From NCBI RefSeq assembly GCF_001523745.2, contig NZ_CP013387.1, positions 1,984,001-2,048,000 of the forward strand: 64,000 nucleotides of DNA, written 5' to 3'. This document shows, in pieces, positions 26,477 through 34,865 of this stretch; the first letter of the stretch is position 1; each line of letters opens with the position of its first letter. Position numbers and translations under genes: made by a program. The notes beneath the pieces are model-generated. The model ran no database searches. It was not told the origin of the DNA and saw nothing but the letters and a program-made list of their open reading frames with translations. The DNA comes from Burkholderia mayonis. Lineage in GTDB: Bacteria > Pseudomonadota > Gammaproteobacteria > Burkholderiales > Burkholderiaceae.

Positions 26477-27424
26477 TCATCTCCGCGCTTTCGTGCGCCG
26501 GCCTGCTTGACGGGCCGGCTGCGCCTCCTGCTCCAGATCCACCCCGAGGATGTCTCTGCAGGCCCATACGTAGCCGGGGTTGTCGCGCGTCGCATCGCCG
26601 CCGCGATAGGCGAGCGCGCGAGCGAGCGCGATGGCCGCCCGGATGCTGGGATGGTGGCCGTCGCCGCCGGTGTCGCGCAGCCGGCGGGTGAGATCGACGA
26701 TCCGCTCGGCGTCGACGCGCTCGATTTCGGATCGGGCCCAGACGATCTCGACCTCCGTCTCGCGGTCGTAGTGCCCCACTTGAATCGTGATCAGCCGGCC
26801 CATCAACGCGTTCTGCGTCTTGTGCACGCCCACGTACTCTTCCGGATTCGACGTGAAGATCGCGCGAAAGCCGGGATGCACCGTCAGATAGCCGGCGCCC
26901 GTCATGCGATTGGGCAAGTTCAGGATGCCTTCCGACAATACCGGCAGCAGCGCGTTGTTCGCTTCCGGCCGGGATCGGTTGAATTCGTCGTAGATGAGCG
27001 TGAGGCCGTGCTGGCAGGCCGTCGTCAGGCGATTGTCGATCCAGGTCGTGGTCATTTCCTCCTCGGTCTTGACCACCGAATGGATGAAGTTGTCGACCAC
27101 CCGCGAGCGGCGATATCCGGCGCCGCGACCGACGAGATCGGCGCTGCCGAGTTCGTCGTCGCCATGCATCAGCACGACTTGCCGACCGAGCTGAGCGGCG
27201 ATGTGGAATGCGAGCGTGGTCTTGCCGGTGCCCGACGGCCCCGCAAGATGCACCCCGTAGCCGGCGCCGAGATAGGTCAGCGCACGTTCGGTGAGATTGC
27301 GAACGGCGGGCGTCTGCACGAATTCGGCACTCGCTTCCAACCGCACCCTGTCCCGGGCGGCGCCGTCGCTATTCACGCCGCGCGCCGCTGCAACCAGTTC
27401 CGGCGGTGGGGCGAGATCGGTCAT
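26477..27424 (-). CDS. gvpN: Gas vesicle AAA ATPase GvpN
   Basis: This 315-residue MoxR-like AAA+ ATPase contains Walker A GPSGTGKTTLAF, a Walker B region LTLIYDEFNRSRPEANN and sensor-type IFTSNPEEYVGVHK. GvpN promotes gas vesicle growth and strength. A GGAGG site sits just before the ATG. It follows the small coiled-coil gene next to gvpA and precedes the accessory genes, a usual position. Confidence 0.95.
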   Translation of the reverse strand: MTDLAPPPELVAAARGVNSDGAARDRVRLEASAEFVQTPAVRNLTERALTYLGAGYGVHLAGPSGTGKTTLAFHIAAQLGRQVVLMHGDDELGSADLVGRGAGYRRSRVVDNFIHSVVKTEEEMTTTWIDNRLTTACQHGLTLIYDEFNRSRPEANNALLPVLSEGILNLPNRMTGAGYLTVHPGFRAIFTSNPEEYVGVHKTQNALMGRLITIQVGHYDRETEVEIVWARSEIERVDAERIVDLTRRLRDTGGDGHHPSIRAAIALARALAYRGGDATRDNPGYVWACRDILGVDLEQEAQPARQAGRRTKARR

Positions 27425-27517
27425 GATTCCCTCCAGTTATCGGAAAAGCATCGGCCAGGCGCAGCGGTCGGTCGAGCGCATCGATCGGTGGGCCGCCGCG
27501 CCCAGTCGCAAACGGCC

Positions 27518-27799
27518 CTAGCCTCGCCAAGCGCGGCGGGCTCCCCTCAGATCGGCGTCGAACGCCTGCCGCAGATCACGCACGCGCTCGACCAGGTCCG
27601 TCACGAAAGCCGTTCTGGCGTCGAGCGCGTGGCTGAACATGTCGGCATTGGCCGAGTGCAGTTGCCGCAACAGTTGCGCGACTTCCGTTCGCAGATCCTC
27701 GCGCGAATCCGCCAGCTTCTGCAGCAGTCTCTGCCGCTCCCTGTGACCCGCCACGACTTCCTGATGCAACCGGGTCATGTCTTGCGTCATGCTGTTCAT
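27518..27799 (-). CDS. Coiled-coil gas vesicle accessory protein
   Basis: The 93-residue product starts at MNSMTQDMTRLHQEVVAGHR with an AAAGGAAC site upstream. It is one long charged helix: ERQRLLQKLADSREDLRTEV, then AQLLRQLHSANADMFSHALD. Its position between gvpA and gvpN is where other proteobacterial loci carry a gvpC-like gene, and its helical nature would fit a wall-decorating protein. No GvpC repeat of 33 residues is seen, so GvpC function is only a suggestion. A longer frame from 27877 exists but lacks a ribosome site. Confidence 0.7.
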   Translation of the reverse strand: MNSMTQDMTRLHQEVVAGHRERQRLLQKLADSREDLRTEVAQLLRQLHSANADMFSHALDARTAFVTDLVERVRDLRQAFDADLRGARRAWRG

Positions 27800-27873
27800 G
27801 GCTGTTCCTTTCGAGGCCGACCGCTTTGCCGCGGCCGGAAACCAAGTTGCCCGCCACGCGGCGGCAACGTCGG

Positions 27874-28095
27874 TCACGCTGCTGGCGCTGCGGCAGTCGC
27901 GGTCAAGCCGATTGCTTCGGCATACTTGAGATAGGTTTCGACCGACGCGATGACGACGCGGGCCTCGATCGAGAGCAGCTCAATGCCGACAAGCGACACC
28001 TTTGCCCACACGTCGATGACGATGCCCTTGTCGAGGATGCGATCGACAACTTCGGCCAGGCTCGAAGAGTCGGTCGATTTTTGCACTTTGGCCAT
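27874..28095 (-). CDS. gvpA: Major gas vesicle structural protein GvpA
   Basis: The 73-residue product [20 protein letters not shown] continues [20 protein letters not shown] and [20 protein letters not shown]. This is the canonical GvpA wall sequence of helix, beta-hairpin and helix. It polymerises into the ribbed, gas-permeable shell. AAGGAGG precedes the ATG at the right distance. It is the first gene of the leftward operon, directly downstream of a sigma54-type promoter. Confidence 0.97.
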   Translation of the reverse strand: MAKVQKSTDSSSLAEVVDRILDKGIVIDVWAKVSLVGIELLSIEARVVIASVETYLKYAEAIGLTATAAAPAA

Positions 28096-28161
28096 GATGG
28101 CCTCCTTGCTATACGTTGATGGGAAAAGACATTTGCGCTGCAGGAGCAGGCTAGGGCCACC

Positions 28162-28179
28162 AAGCAACCCCCATGCCGG
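28162..28179 (-). promoter_or_regulatory. Sigma54 (-24/-12) promoter for gvpA
   Basis: Read leftward, CGGCATGGGGGTTGCTTG places GG and GC exactly ten bases apart (28177-28176 and 28165-28164), with the TTGCT -12 box intact. The -24 box GGCAT differs slightly from GGCAC. Transcription would start near 28152, about 57 bp before the gvpA start codon. A sigma54 activator gene lies in the divergent operon, which strengthens the call. Confidence 0.7.
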
Positions 28180-28405
28180 AACACGGAGCATCGTGCGAGA
28201 AAGTTGTCGTGGATGCCGTCGTCGGTCACGCGACGCCGATATGCAACGACTTTGATTCCGAGGCAGGCGAAATCAGCGCGAAATCCCGTACTCGAAACAA
28301 TGAACCGGCGTCGCAATTTTCAATTTTCGTGTTTCGATCAATGTCGAATTCGATTGAAACGTCTTTTGCGCAAACGTGCATATCCGGCGTATGGAGGCGG
28401 TGTCG

Positions 28406-28443
28406 CGGTATGGAAAGCATTCCATGGAGCGCTTTCCATACCG
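28406..28443. promoter_or_regulatory. Large palindrome, candidate activator-binding site
   Basis: CGGTATGGAAAGC (28406-28418) and its exact reverse complement GCTTTCCATACCG (28431-28443) flank a 12-base spacer that itself contains TCCATGGA. It is roughly 230-270 bp upstream of the -24 element, a usual range for an NtrC-type enhancer site, and also just upstream of the divergent operon that encodes the activator. Confidence 0.6.
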
Positions 28444-28501
28444 TCCCCAATGCGCGAAGCATGCGCCGTAAAAATGCCGACGCGGACGGCCATATATTTC
28501 C

Positions 28502-28522
28502 TATGCTGAGAATTGCAGCATA
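28502..28522. repeat. Short inverted repeat upstream of the rightward gvp operon
   Basis: TATGCTG and CAGCATA separated by seven bases lie about 45 bp before the start codon of the first rightward gene. It could be an operator or a leader hairpin; no more can be said. Confidence 0.4.
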
Positions 28523-28565
28523 AGGTCGACACCATACAAATACGGCGACACATAGGGGAGCGGCC

Positions 28566-29168
28566 ATGCCCGACAGCAGCCGCACATTGATCTGCATTCC
28601 GATTCTCCATTCCGGCATCGACATGGGGCAGTTCGCTCCGCTCGTCGACGATGCGGCGCAAGCCCATCTCGGCGCCGACACGTGGCAACGTCGCATGATC
28701 GACGTCGAGCGCATGTGGGACGGCATTGAAGAAGCAATCCCTCGGCTCGGCCTCGACCTGAAATCCGTGCGCATCTATCAGGACGGCTTGCCGGTATGCG
28801 GCCGCGAGCTCGAGATCGTCGACGATCTCGCGAAGGCCGGCAGCCGCAATCATCGTTTGCTGCAAACGCTGAGTCGGCAAGGCGCGACGCTGGTTGGCAC
28901 CGAAGCGCCGGAATTGCTGGTGGAGGAATACGAGCTCGCGTGGCGGCTGCTCAACGCCGCGTCCGCGAACCGGCAACGAACCGACACCGAACGCCAGCTC
29001 GCGGCCGACCTGCTGCAAAGACGCGACCGGTTCATTGCGCGCCGGATCGACGAGACGCTGCCGGCCGGCGGCACCGGCATTCTGTTCGTCGGCGCGCTGC
29101 ACCGGGTGGCGCCCCTCTTGCCGGCCGATCTGGCCGTGAGCTATCCGCTCGGCAGCCCGACGATCTGA
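28566..29168 (+). CDS. Unknown protein, first gene of the gvp regulatory operon
   Basis: This 200-residue soluble protein starts MPDSSRTLICIPILHSGIDMGQ, is rich in acidic and helical segments (ELLVEEYELAWRLLNAA), and ends with a conserved-looking GTGILFVGALHRVAPLLPADL. I do not recognise the family; the GxxHxV pattern faintly recalls TraB/ChaN-like proteins. GGGAG precedes the ATG. It is 13 bases from the sigma54 activator gene and therefore likely cotranscribed, so a role in sensing or in gas vesicle control is an inference from context. Confidence 0.8.
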   Translation: MPDSSRTLICIPILHSGIDMGQFAPLVDDAAQAHLGADTWQRRMIDVERMWDGIEEAIPRLGLDLKSVRIYQDGLPVCGRELEIVDDLAKAGSRNHRLLQTLSRQGATLVGTEAPELLVEEYELAWRLLNAASANRQRTDTERQLAADLLQRRDRFIARRIDETLPAGGTGILFVGALHRVAPLLPADLAVSYPLGSPTI

Positions 29169-29181
29169 GGCGGCGAACGCC

Positions 29182-30582
29182 ATGAATACGGTTCCAAGCC
29201 CGATGCCCGCGCGCGTGCTGATCGTCAACGAGCCGATTTTCGGCTCGCGGCTGACCGAGCTGCTACGCCACGCGGGCCTCGACGCCGTGTCCGCGCAAAC
29301 CGGCTACGCGGCGCTGCGGACCCTGGAGCAACAGCGCTCCGACGCCGTGGTGCTCGACGACCGCCTGCAGGACATGAGCGGGCTGGACCTGCTGCACGCG
29401 ATCCGGCGACGGACGCCGCAGATGCCGGCAGTGATGCTCACCGACCATCCGGACGTGCAGGGCGCCATCTGCGCGATGCGGGACGGCGTTCAGGACTACA
29501 TCTCGAAGTCGGTCGACGACGACGTGCTGGTGCGCGCGGTCAGGACGGCGCTGACCAGCGGCGGCGGCCGGAGCGGCGAGCCGTCGGTCGCCGCCAGCCT
29601 GTGCGAAAGCATGGGGCCGAGCGAAGCCGTCGCCCGCCTGGTCGCCCGGATCGGGCTCGTGGCGAAGAGCACGTTTTCGGTCCTGATCCTGGGCGAAAGC
29701 GGCGCGGGCAAGGTACTGGTCGCGCGCGCGATCCATCGCAGCAGCGGGCGGCGCGCGGCGCCTTTCGTCGCGATCGATTGCGGCGCGATTCCGGAGCAAC
29801 TGCTCGAATCGGAACTTTACGGCTACGAGAAAGGTGCGTTCACCGGCGCGGCCGTCGCCAAGTCCGGCAAGTTCTCGGCCGCGAACTACGGTACGCTGTT
29901 TCTCGACGAGATCGCCAATCTGCCGCTCGCGTCGCAAGCCAAGCTGCTGCGCGTGATCCAGGAGCGCACGCTGTATCGCGTGGGCGGCAACACACCGCTG
30001 CCGCTGGACGTGCGCATCGTCGCCGCCACCAACGAAGACATCGAGCAAAAGGCGCTCGATGGCGGCTTTCGCCGCGACCTCTTCTTCAGGCTGTCCGAAT
30101 TCGTGATCCACGTCCCCGCGTTGCGCGAACGACGGGACGACATCCTTTACCTGGCGCGGCACTTCGCCACGCAAACCTGCACGGAATTGGACAAGTCCCC
30201 CGTCACGTTCTCCGACGCGACTTGCGAGCGCTTGTTGAATCACCCGTGGCCGGGCAACGTCCGGCAGCTACGCAACACGATCCGGCAAGCCGTCCTCGTC
30301 GCGGGCGACATCGTGCAGCCGGCTCATCTCAATATCGCCTCGTCCGGCAAGCATGCGGCGCCGGCGCCGGAATTCGGCTGGGAAGGACTGTCGCTGAAGG
30401 AAGTGGTACGACGCAATATCGCCGACATCGAACGGCGAGTGATCGAACAGGTGTTGCAGGCGACCCATGGCAACAAGGCCCAAGCGGCACGAGTCTTGCA
30501 AGTCGACTACAAGACCATCCATTCGAAGGTCAAGGAGTACCGCATCGAATTCCGAGGAGTCGACGATGAAGACCAAGCGTGA
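29182..30582 (+). CDS. NtrC-family sigma54-dependent activator of gas vesicle genes
   Basis: This 466-residue response regulator has three parts. The receiver (about 10-130) has the phosphorylatable D59 in VVLDDRLQD and a conserved Lys in YISKS, but its acidic pocket reads VNE instead of VDD. The AAA+ domain has GESGAGKV (Walker A), GYEKGAFTGA (the sigma54-contact loop) and TLFLDEIANL. A Fis-type helix-turn-helix ends the protein: THGNKAQAARVLQVDYKTIH. It should activate the -24/-12 promoter before gvpA. The altered acidic pocket hints at phosphorylation-independent control, and no histidine kinase gene is adjacent. Overlaps the next gene by 17 bases. Confidence 0.93.
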   Translation: MNTVPSPMPARVLIVNEPIFGSRLTELLRHAGLDAVSAQTGYAALRTLEQQRSDAVVLDDRLQDMSGLDLLHAIRRRTPQMPAVMLTDHPDVQGAICAMRDGVQDYISKSVDDDVLVRAVRTALTSGGGRSGEPSVAASLCESMGPSEAVARLVARIGLVAKSTFSVLILGESGAGKVLVARAIHRSSGRRAAPFVAIDCGAIPEQLLESELYGYEKGAFTGAAVAKSGKFSAANYGTLFLDEIANLPLASQAKLLRVIQERTLYRVGGNTPLPLDVRIVAATNEDIEQKALDGGFRRDLFFRLSEFVIHVPALRERRDDILYLARHFATQTCTELDKSPVTFSDATCERLLNHPWPGNVRQLRNTIRQAVLVAGDIVQPAHLNIASSGKHAAPAPEFGWEGLSLKEVVRRNIADIERRVIEQVLQATHGNKAQAARVLQVDYKTIHSKVKEYRIEFRGVDDEDQA

Positions 30583-31075
30583 CGGAGCGAAAGAAGCCGC
30601 CAGTGGCTTCGAAGGCATCATGTCGGGCATCGTGAACCTGGTGGAGAAACTCAACGAACTGGCTCAGACCGGCAATGAACTTCAGCTGCTGAAAGAGCAT
30701 ACGACCGATGCGGGTATCCGGGGCGTCTACGGCATCAACATCAAGGTCGGTTTGGGGCAGGACAAGGATAGGGTCTCGGTCGAGCCGTTCGGCAACATCC
30801 GCAAGGACAAGTCCGGCCACGCGGTGGTGCAGGAAGTGATCGAACCGATCGTGGACGTGTTCGAAGAGACCGACCATACGCTCGTGGTGGCGGAAATGCC
30901 GGGCGTGAGCCTGGAAGACGTGAGGCTCGACGTCCAGGACGACGTGCTCACGATCGTCGCGGAGCACCGGCCCAAGAAATACATCAAGGAAGTGCTGCTG
31001 CCTCGCCCGTATACGCGCGACCAGATGCAATTCGGCTGCAACAACGGGATTCTCGAAATCAAGTGCACGGACTGA
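30566..31075 (+). CDS. gvpH: Hsp20-like gas vesicle protein GvpH
   Basis: The 169-residue protein has an N-terminal helical part (GFEGIMSGIVNLVEKLNELA) and a C-terminal alpha-crystallin fold: DVFEETDHTLVVAEMPGVSL, then EDVRLDVQDDVLTIVAEH. Such GvpH proteins are small-heat-shock-like chaperones found in gas vesicle clusters. The ATG at 30566 lies inside the activator gene and follows GAGGAG, so the genes are coupled. Longer frames upstream are inside the activator gene. Confidence 0.9.
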   Translation: MKTKRDGAKEAASGFEGIMSGIVNLVEKLNELAQTGNELQLLKEHTTDAGIRGVYGINIKVGLGQDKDRVSVEPFGNIRKDKSGHAVVQEVIEPIVDVFEETDHTLVVAEMPGVSLEDVRLDVQDDVLTIVAEHRPKKYIKEVLLPRPYTRDQMQFGCNNGILEIKCTD

Positions 31076-31082
31076 AACGGCC

Positions 31083-33224
31083 ATGGACAAAGCTGAACAG
31101 ACCGGGCTCCAGTTGCGGGTGACCGAAGGGAACGCCCGCGACGTCGGCCGGGCGCTCGCCCGCATGGGGCCGGAGGATCTCGAACTGCTGGCCGCGGCGG
31201 TAGGCGATCTGGTCGAAGTGCGCGGCAAGCGCACCACCGTATGCAAGGCCATGCTCGCGCACAAGGAGTTGCGCGCCCAGTCGCGGGTGCAGCTGGACGG
31301 CGTCGTGCGCGGCAACGCCGGCGCCGGCATCGACGAGCTCGTCACGCTGAAGAAAGTGACCGCGCGTCCGGCAAACCTGGTGCAGTTGGCGCCCATCAAC
31401 GCCGCTCCCGCGCCGAGCGACCTCGACTACATCGCGGGATTGCTCGACGGCCTGCCGGTGATCGAGGGCGACCGCATCCGCGCGACGCTGTTCGGCAGCC
31501 GCAGCGCGGATTTCAAGGTGACGAGCTGCACGCCGCGCGGACCGGTGCTGATCGGCCCGAACACCGAGCTGTCGATCGGACGGCCCGCGAAAGGCGAACC
31601 CGCGGTGGCCGCCCCGACCCTGTCGTACGAAGACATCGGCGGCCTCAAGCCGCAATTGATGCGCATCCGCGAAATGATCGAGCTGCCGCTGCGCTATCCC
31701 GAAGTCTTCGAACGGCTCGGCGTCGACGCGCCCAAAGGGGTGTTGCTGTACGGCCCGCCGGGCTGCGGCAAGACCCTGATCGCGCGGGCCATCGCCCATG
31801 AGTGCGACGCGACCTTCTTCGCGGTGTCCGGCCCCGAGGTGATACACAAGTTCTACGGCGAATCGGAAGCGCACCTGCGCAAGATTTTCGAGGAAGCCGC
31901 GCGCAAGGCGCCCGCCATCGTCTTCCTGGACGAAGTGGATGCGATCGCGCCCAAGCGCGAAACCGTCGTCGGCGAGGTGGAAAAGCGCGTGGTCGCGCAA
32001 CTGCTGGCGTTGATGGACGGCCTCAACGGCCGTCAGCAGGTCATCGTGATCGCCGCCACCAATCTGCCCAACGCGCTCGATCCGGCGTTGCGCCGGCCGG
32101 GCCGCTTCGATCGCGAGATCGCGATCCCGATCCCCGATCGCAACGGCCGTCTCGAAGTGCTCGAAATCCACAGTCGCGGCATGCCGCTCGCGGCCGACGT
32201 CGAGCTGGAACATCTCGCCGACATTACTCACGGTTTCGTCGGCGCGGATCTCGAGGCGCTGTGCAAGGAGGCGGCCATGCTCTGCCTGCGCCGCCTGCTG
32301 TCGGAACTCGATCTCGGCCTGCGCTCGATTTCCCTCGAGCAGCTCGATCGCCTCATCGTGAACATGGACGACTTCCTGTTCGCGCTGGCCGAGATCGATC
32401 CATCGGCCATCCGCGAGGTCTTCGTCGAAATTCCCGACGTGCGCTGGGAAGACGTCGGCGGCCTCGGCAATACGAAGGCGCAGTTGATCGAAGCGCTGGA
32501 GTGGCCGCTCAAGTATCCGGAGCTGCTGACGCGTGCGGGCGCCAAGCCGTCCAAGGGAATCCTGCTCGTCGGCCCGCCCGGTTGCGGCAAGACCTGGCTC
32601 GCGAAGGCCGCGGCCAACGAGTGCGGCGTCAATTTCATCCCGGTCAAGGGTCCCGAGCTGATGTCGAAGTACATCGGCGAATCCGAAAAAGGCGTGCGCG
32701 ACGTGTTCCGCAAGGCGCGGCATGCGGCGCCCTGCCTGCTGTTTTTCGACGAAATCGACGCGCTCGCGCCCCGGCGCGGCGAAGGCGCGTCCGGCGCGCA
32801 CGTGCCGGAACGCCTGCTGTCGCAATTTCTGGCCGAATTCGACGGCATCGAGGATCTGAAAGGCGTGATGGTGCTCGCCGCCACGAATCGCATCGACATG
32901 CTCGATCCTGCCGTGTTGCGTCCCGGCCGTTTCGACGAGATCATCGAAATCGCGTTGCCCGACCCGGCCGCCCGCCGCGAGATCTTCGACGTGCATCTGC
33001 GCCGCAAGCCGCTCGCGACCGACGTGGCGAGCGAACACCTGGCGGAGGAAAGCGGCGGGTTCTCGGCCGCCGAGATCGCGTCGGTGTGCCGCCGCGCGGC
33101 GCTCTCCGCTGTGCGCCGCGCAGTCGCCGCGGGCATCGCCGATCCGGCGCTGGTGCAACTGAGCGGCGCAGACCTGGACGACGCGATCCAGGAGGCCCGG
33201 CAGCGGCGCAAGCAAACGCAATGA
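31083..33224 (+). CDS. Cdc48/VAT-like double AAA ATPase of the gas vesicle locus
   Basis: This 713-residue protein has a Cdc48-type N-terminal domain (LQLRVTEGNARDVGRALARM and VRGKRTTVCKAMLAHKELR) and two AAA modules. D1 has GPPGCGKT at about residue 223 and IVFLDEVDAIAPKRE; D2 has GPPGCGKT at about 497 and LLFFDEIDALAPRRGEG. Both Walker motifs and arginine-finger regions look intact. Cdc48/p97 enzymes extract or unfold proteins. Here the enzyme lies between gvpH and gvpF genes and overlaps the next gene by four bases, so it probably remodels or recycles gas vesicle proteins. Confidence 0.93.
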   Translation: MDKAEQTGLQLRVTEGNARDVGRALARMGPEDLELLAAAVGDLVEVRGKRTTVCKAMLAHKELRAQSRVQLDGVVRGNAGAGIDELVTLKKVTARPANLVQLAPINAAPAPSDLDYIAGLLDGLPVIEGDRIRATLFGSRSADFKVTSCTPRGPVLIGPNTELSIGRPAKGEPAVAAPTLSYEDIGGLKPQLMRIREMIELPLRYPEVFERLGVDAPKGVLLYGPPGCGKTLIARAIAHECDATFFAVSGPEVIHKFYGESEAHLRKIFEEAARKAPAIVFLDEVDAIAPKRETVVGEVEKRVVAQLLALMDGLNGRQQVIVIAATNLPNALDPALRRPGRFDREIAIPIPDRNGRLEVLEIHSRGMPLAADVELEHLADITHGFVGADLEALCKEAAMLCLRRLLSELDLGLRSISLEQLDRLIVNMDDFLFALAEIDPSAIREVFVEIPDVRWEDVGGLGNTKAQLIEALEWPLKYPELLTRAGAKPSKGILLVGPPGCGKTWLAKAAANECGVNFIPVKGPELMSKYIGESEKGVRDVFRKARHAAPCLLFFDEIDALAPRRGEGASGAHVPERLLSQFLAEFDGIEDLKGVMVLAATNRIDMLDPAVLRPGRFDEIIEIALPDPAARREIFDVHLRRKPLATDVASEHLAEESGGFSAAEIASVCRRAALSAVRRAVAAGIADPALVQLSGADLDDAIQEARQRRKQTQ

Positions 33225-34021
33225 ACGACGCCCTCTATCTGTTTTGCTTCGCGCGCGCCGCCAGTCTCGACCCGGCATTGGCCGCGAGACCGCCCGATGA
33301 GCCGCGGCTGCAACTGTTGCGCGAAGGGAATCTGGGCGCGGTGCTGTGCGACGCGTCGCGCAGCGAGTTCGCCGGAGCCGACGCCGAGCGGCGGCTCGCG
33401 GACCCTGCCTGGATCGCCGGTCGAGTGGCGACCCACGCCGCGGTGATCGAGTGGGCGATGCGCTATTCGCCCGTCTTTCCGGCCCAGTTCGGCACCTTGT
33501 TTTCCAGCGCCAACCGGGTCGCCGCGTTGATGCGAAGCTGTCACCCGCGCATCGGCGGCGTCCTCGATCATGTCGAGGGCAAGACGGAGTGGGCTGTCAA
33601 AGGCTGGCTCGATCGACCGGCAGCCACCGACTCGCGGGCCGCGTCGCTCCGCGCCGACGAGCTGGAACCCGCGTCACGCTCGGCCGGCGTCCGTTATCTG
33701 CGCGAGCGGCAGCTTCTGGCGCGGGCCAGCCAGAATCTGCGCCGCTGGCTCGAGCAGAGCGTGCCGCAAGTCTCGGCGCGATTGCAGCGCCACGCGGTGG
33801 AGATGCGTAGCCGGCCGTGGCGGACATCGGATGCGCCGAACGAAATCGTGGCGAACTGGGCGTTCCTCGTGCGAAACCGCGACGTCCCGGCATTTCGCCG
33901 ACAGGCGGACGCCATCAACGCCGAGCTCGCCACGCAGGGATTGCGCTTCGACCTCTCCGGGCCATGGCCGCCGTACAGCTTTTGCGTCCCGCTCGCCGAA
34001 GAAGCAACATGGTCTGGCTGA
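33221..34021 (+). CDS. Gas vesicle GvpF/GvpL-family protein (second copy)
   Basis: The 266-residue protein starts at an ATGA overlap with the AAA ATPase gene. GvpF/L features include ATHAAVIEWAMRYSPVFPAQ with FGTLFSS, then NWAFLVRNRDVPAFRRQADA and the ending LSGPWPPYSFC. It probably works with the third copy immediately downstream. Confidence 0.9.
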   Translation: MNDALYLFCFARAASLDPALAARPPDEPRLQLLREGNLGAVLCDASRSEFAGADAERRLADPAWIAGRVATHAAVIEWAMRYSPVFPAQFGTLFSSANRVAALMRSCHPRIGGVLDHVEGKTEWAVKGWLDRPAATDSRAASLRADELEPASRSAGVRYLRERQLLARASQNLRRWLEQSVPQVSARLQRHAVEMRSRPWRTSDAPNEIVANWAFLVRNRDVPAFRRQADAINAELATQGLRFDLSGPWPPYSFCVPLAEEATWSG

Positions 34022-34731
34022 TCTACGCCGTGCTGAAGCCGAGGCGCGCCATCGCGTTGCCGCCCGGCGTGGACGGCGCGCGGCTCGATATCGTGGACGG
34101 CGCGCACCTCTGCACCGTCGTCTCGGAACATCGTCAGGCGCCGTCGGCGACGGTACCGGCGGCGCTCGCCTTCGGCCAGGCGGTGACCGCGCTGTTCCGG
34201 CACGGCGCCATCGTGCCGATGCGCTTTCCCACCTGTCTCGACGACAAGCAAGCCGTGCGCGCGTGGCTGGACGACGAATGCGACACGTATGGTGCGCTGC
34301 TGCAGCGGATCGACGGCTGCGTCGAAATGGGGCTGCGATTCCAATTCGCCGACGAACCGCGTGCGCAGTCGCGGCCGCACGCAGGCGGTCCCGGCCATGC
34401 CTACCTCGCCGCTCGCGCGGCGCCGAGCGCCGTCGCGCTGTCGCAGGGGGAACGCATCGCGGCGACGCTTCGCGGCCTGTATCGCGACTGGCGGTTCGAC
34501 GGGCGGGTGGAAGGCTTCGCTAGCCTGAGCTTTCTCGTCCGGCAAACCGCGCTCGACGGCTTCCTCGCCCGATGCCGGCAAACGGCGCGCCGGACCGCCT
34601 TGCCGATCTACGTGTCGGGGCCGTGGCCGCCGTACAGTTTCGCCGCGGACGAGCGCTCATCGGCGCCGGGTTGCATGGCATCCTCCGGCCGACGAGTCGC
34701 ACTCGGCCTCGACAGCCGCGTCAAGATCTGA
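34009..34731 (+). CDS. Gas vesicle GvpF/GvpL-family protein (third copy)
   Basis: The 240-residue product starts at MVWLIYAVLKPRRAIALPPG, 13 bases inside the previous gene. It has FRHGAIVPMRFPTCLDDKQA in place of the usual GTL..PMRFG region, a FLVRQTALDGFLARCRQTAR segment and the GvpF/L ending VSGPWPPYSFA. It is the last gene of the rightward gvp operon. The frame is open further upstream but overlaps the previous gene. Confidence 0.88.
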   Translation: MVWLIYAVLKPRRAIALPPGVDGARLDIVDGAHLCTVVSEHRQAPSATVPAALAFGQAVTALFRHGAIVPMRFPTCLDDKQAVRAWLDDECDTYGALLQRIDGCVEMGLRFQFADEPRAQSRPHAGGPGHAYLAARAAPSAVALSQGERIAATLRGLYRDWRFDGRVEGFASLSFLVRQTALDGFLARCRQTARRTALPIYVSGPWPPYSFAADERSSAPGCMASSGRRVALGLDSRVKI

Positions 34732-34865
34732 AAACGCCGCAGATTCGATACAACGCGACGACGCTCGTTGAAAACCGCGTGCGAATTGCCGCGCAATCCG
34801 CAGCCAGACGGAGATCGGCGTGACGATGCAGCGGGCCGTCGAATGCGCACGACCACCGCGCGCCA

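Noticed and set aside
28500..28530. Second sigma54 promoter for the rightward gvp operon
   Set aside because: A TTGCA -12-like box is present at 28513-28517 but there is no GG ten bases upstream of its GC.
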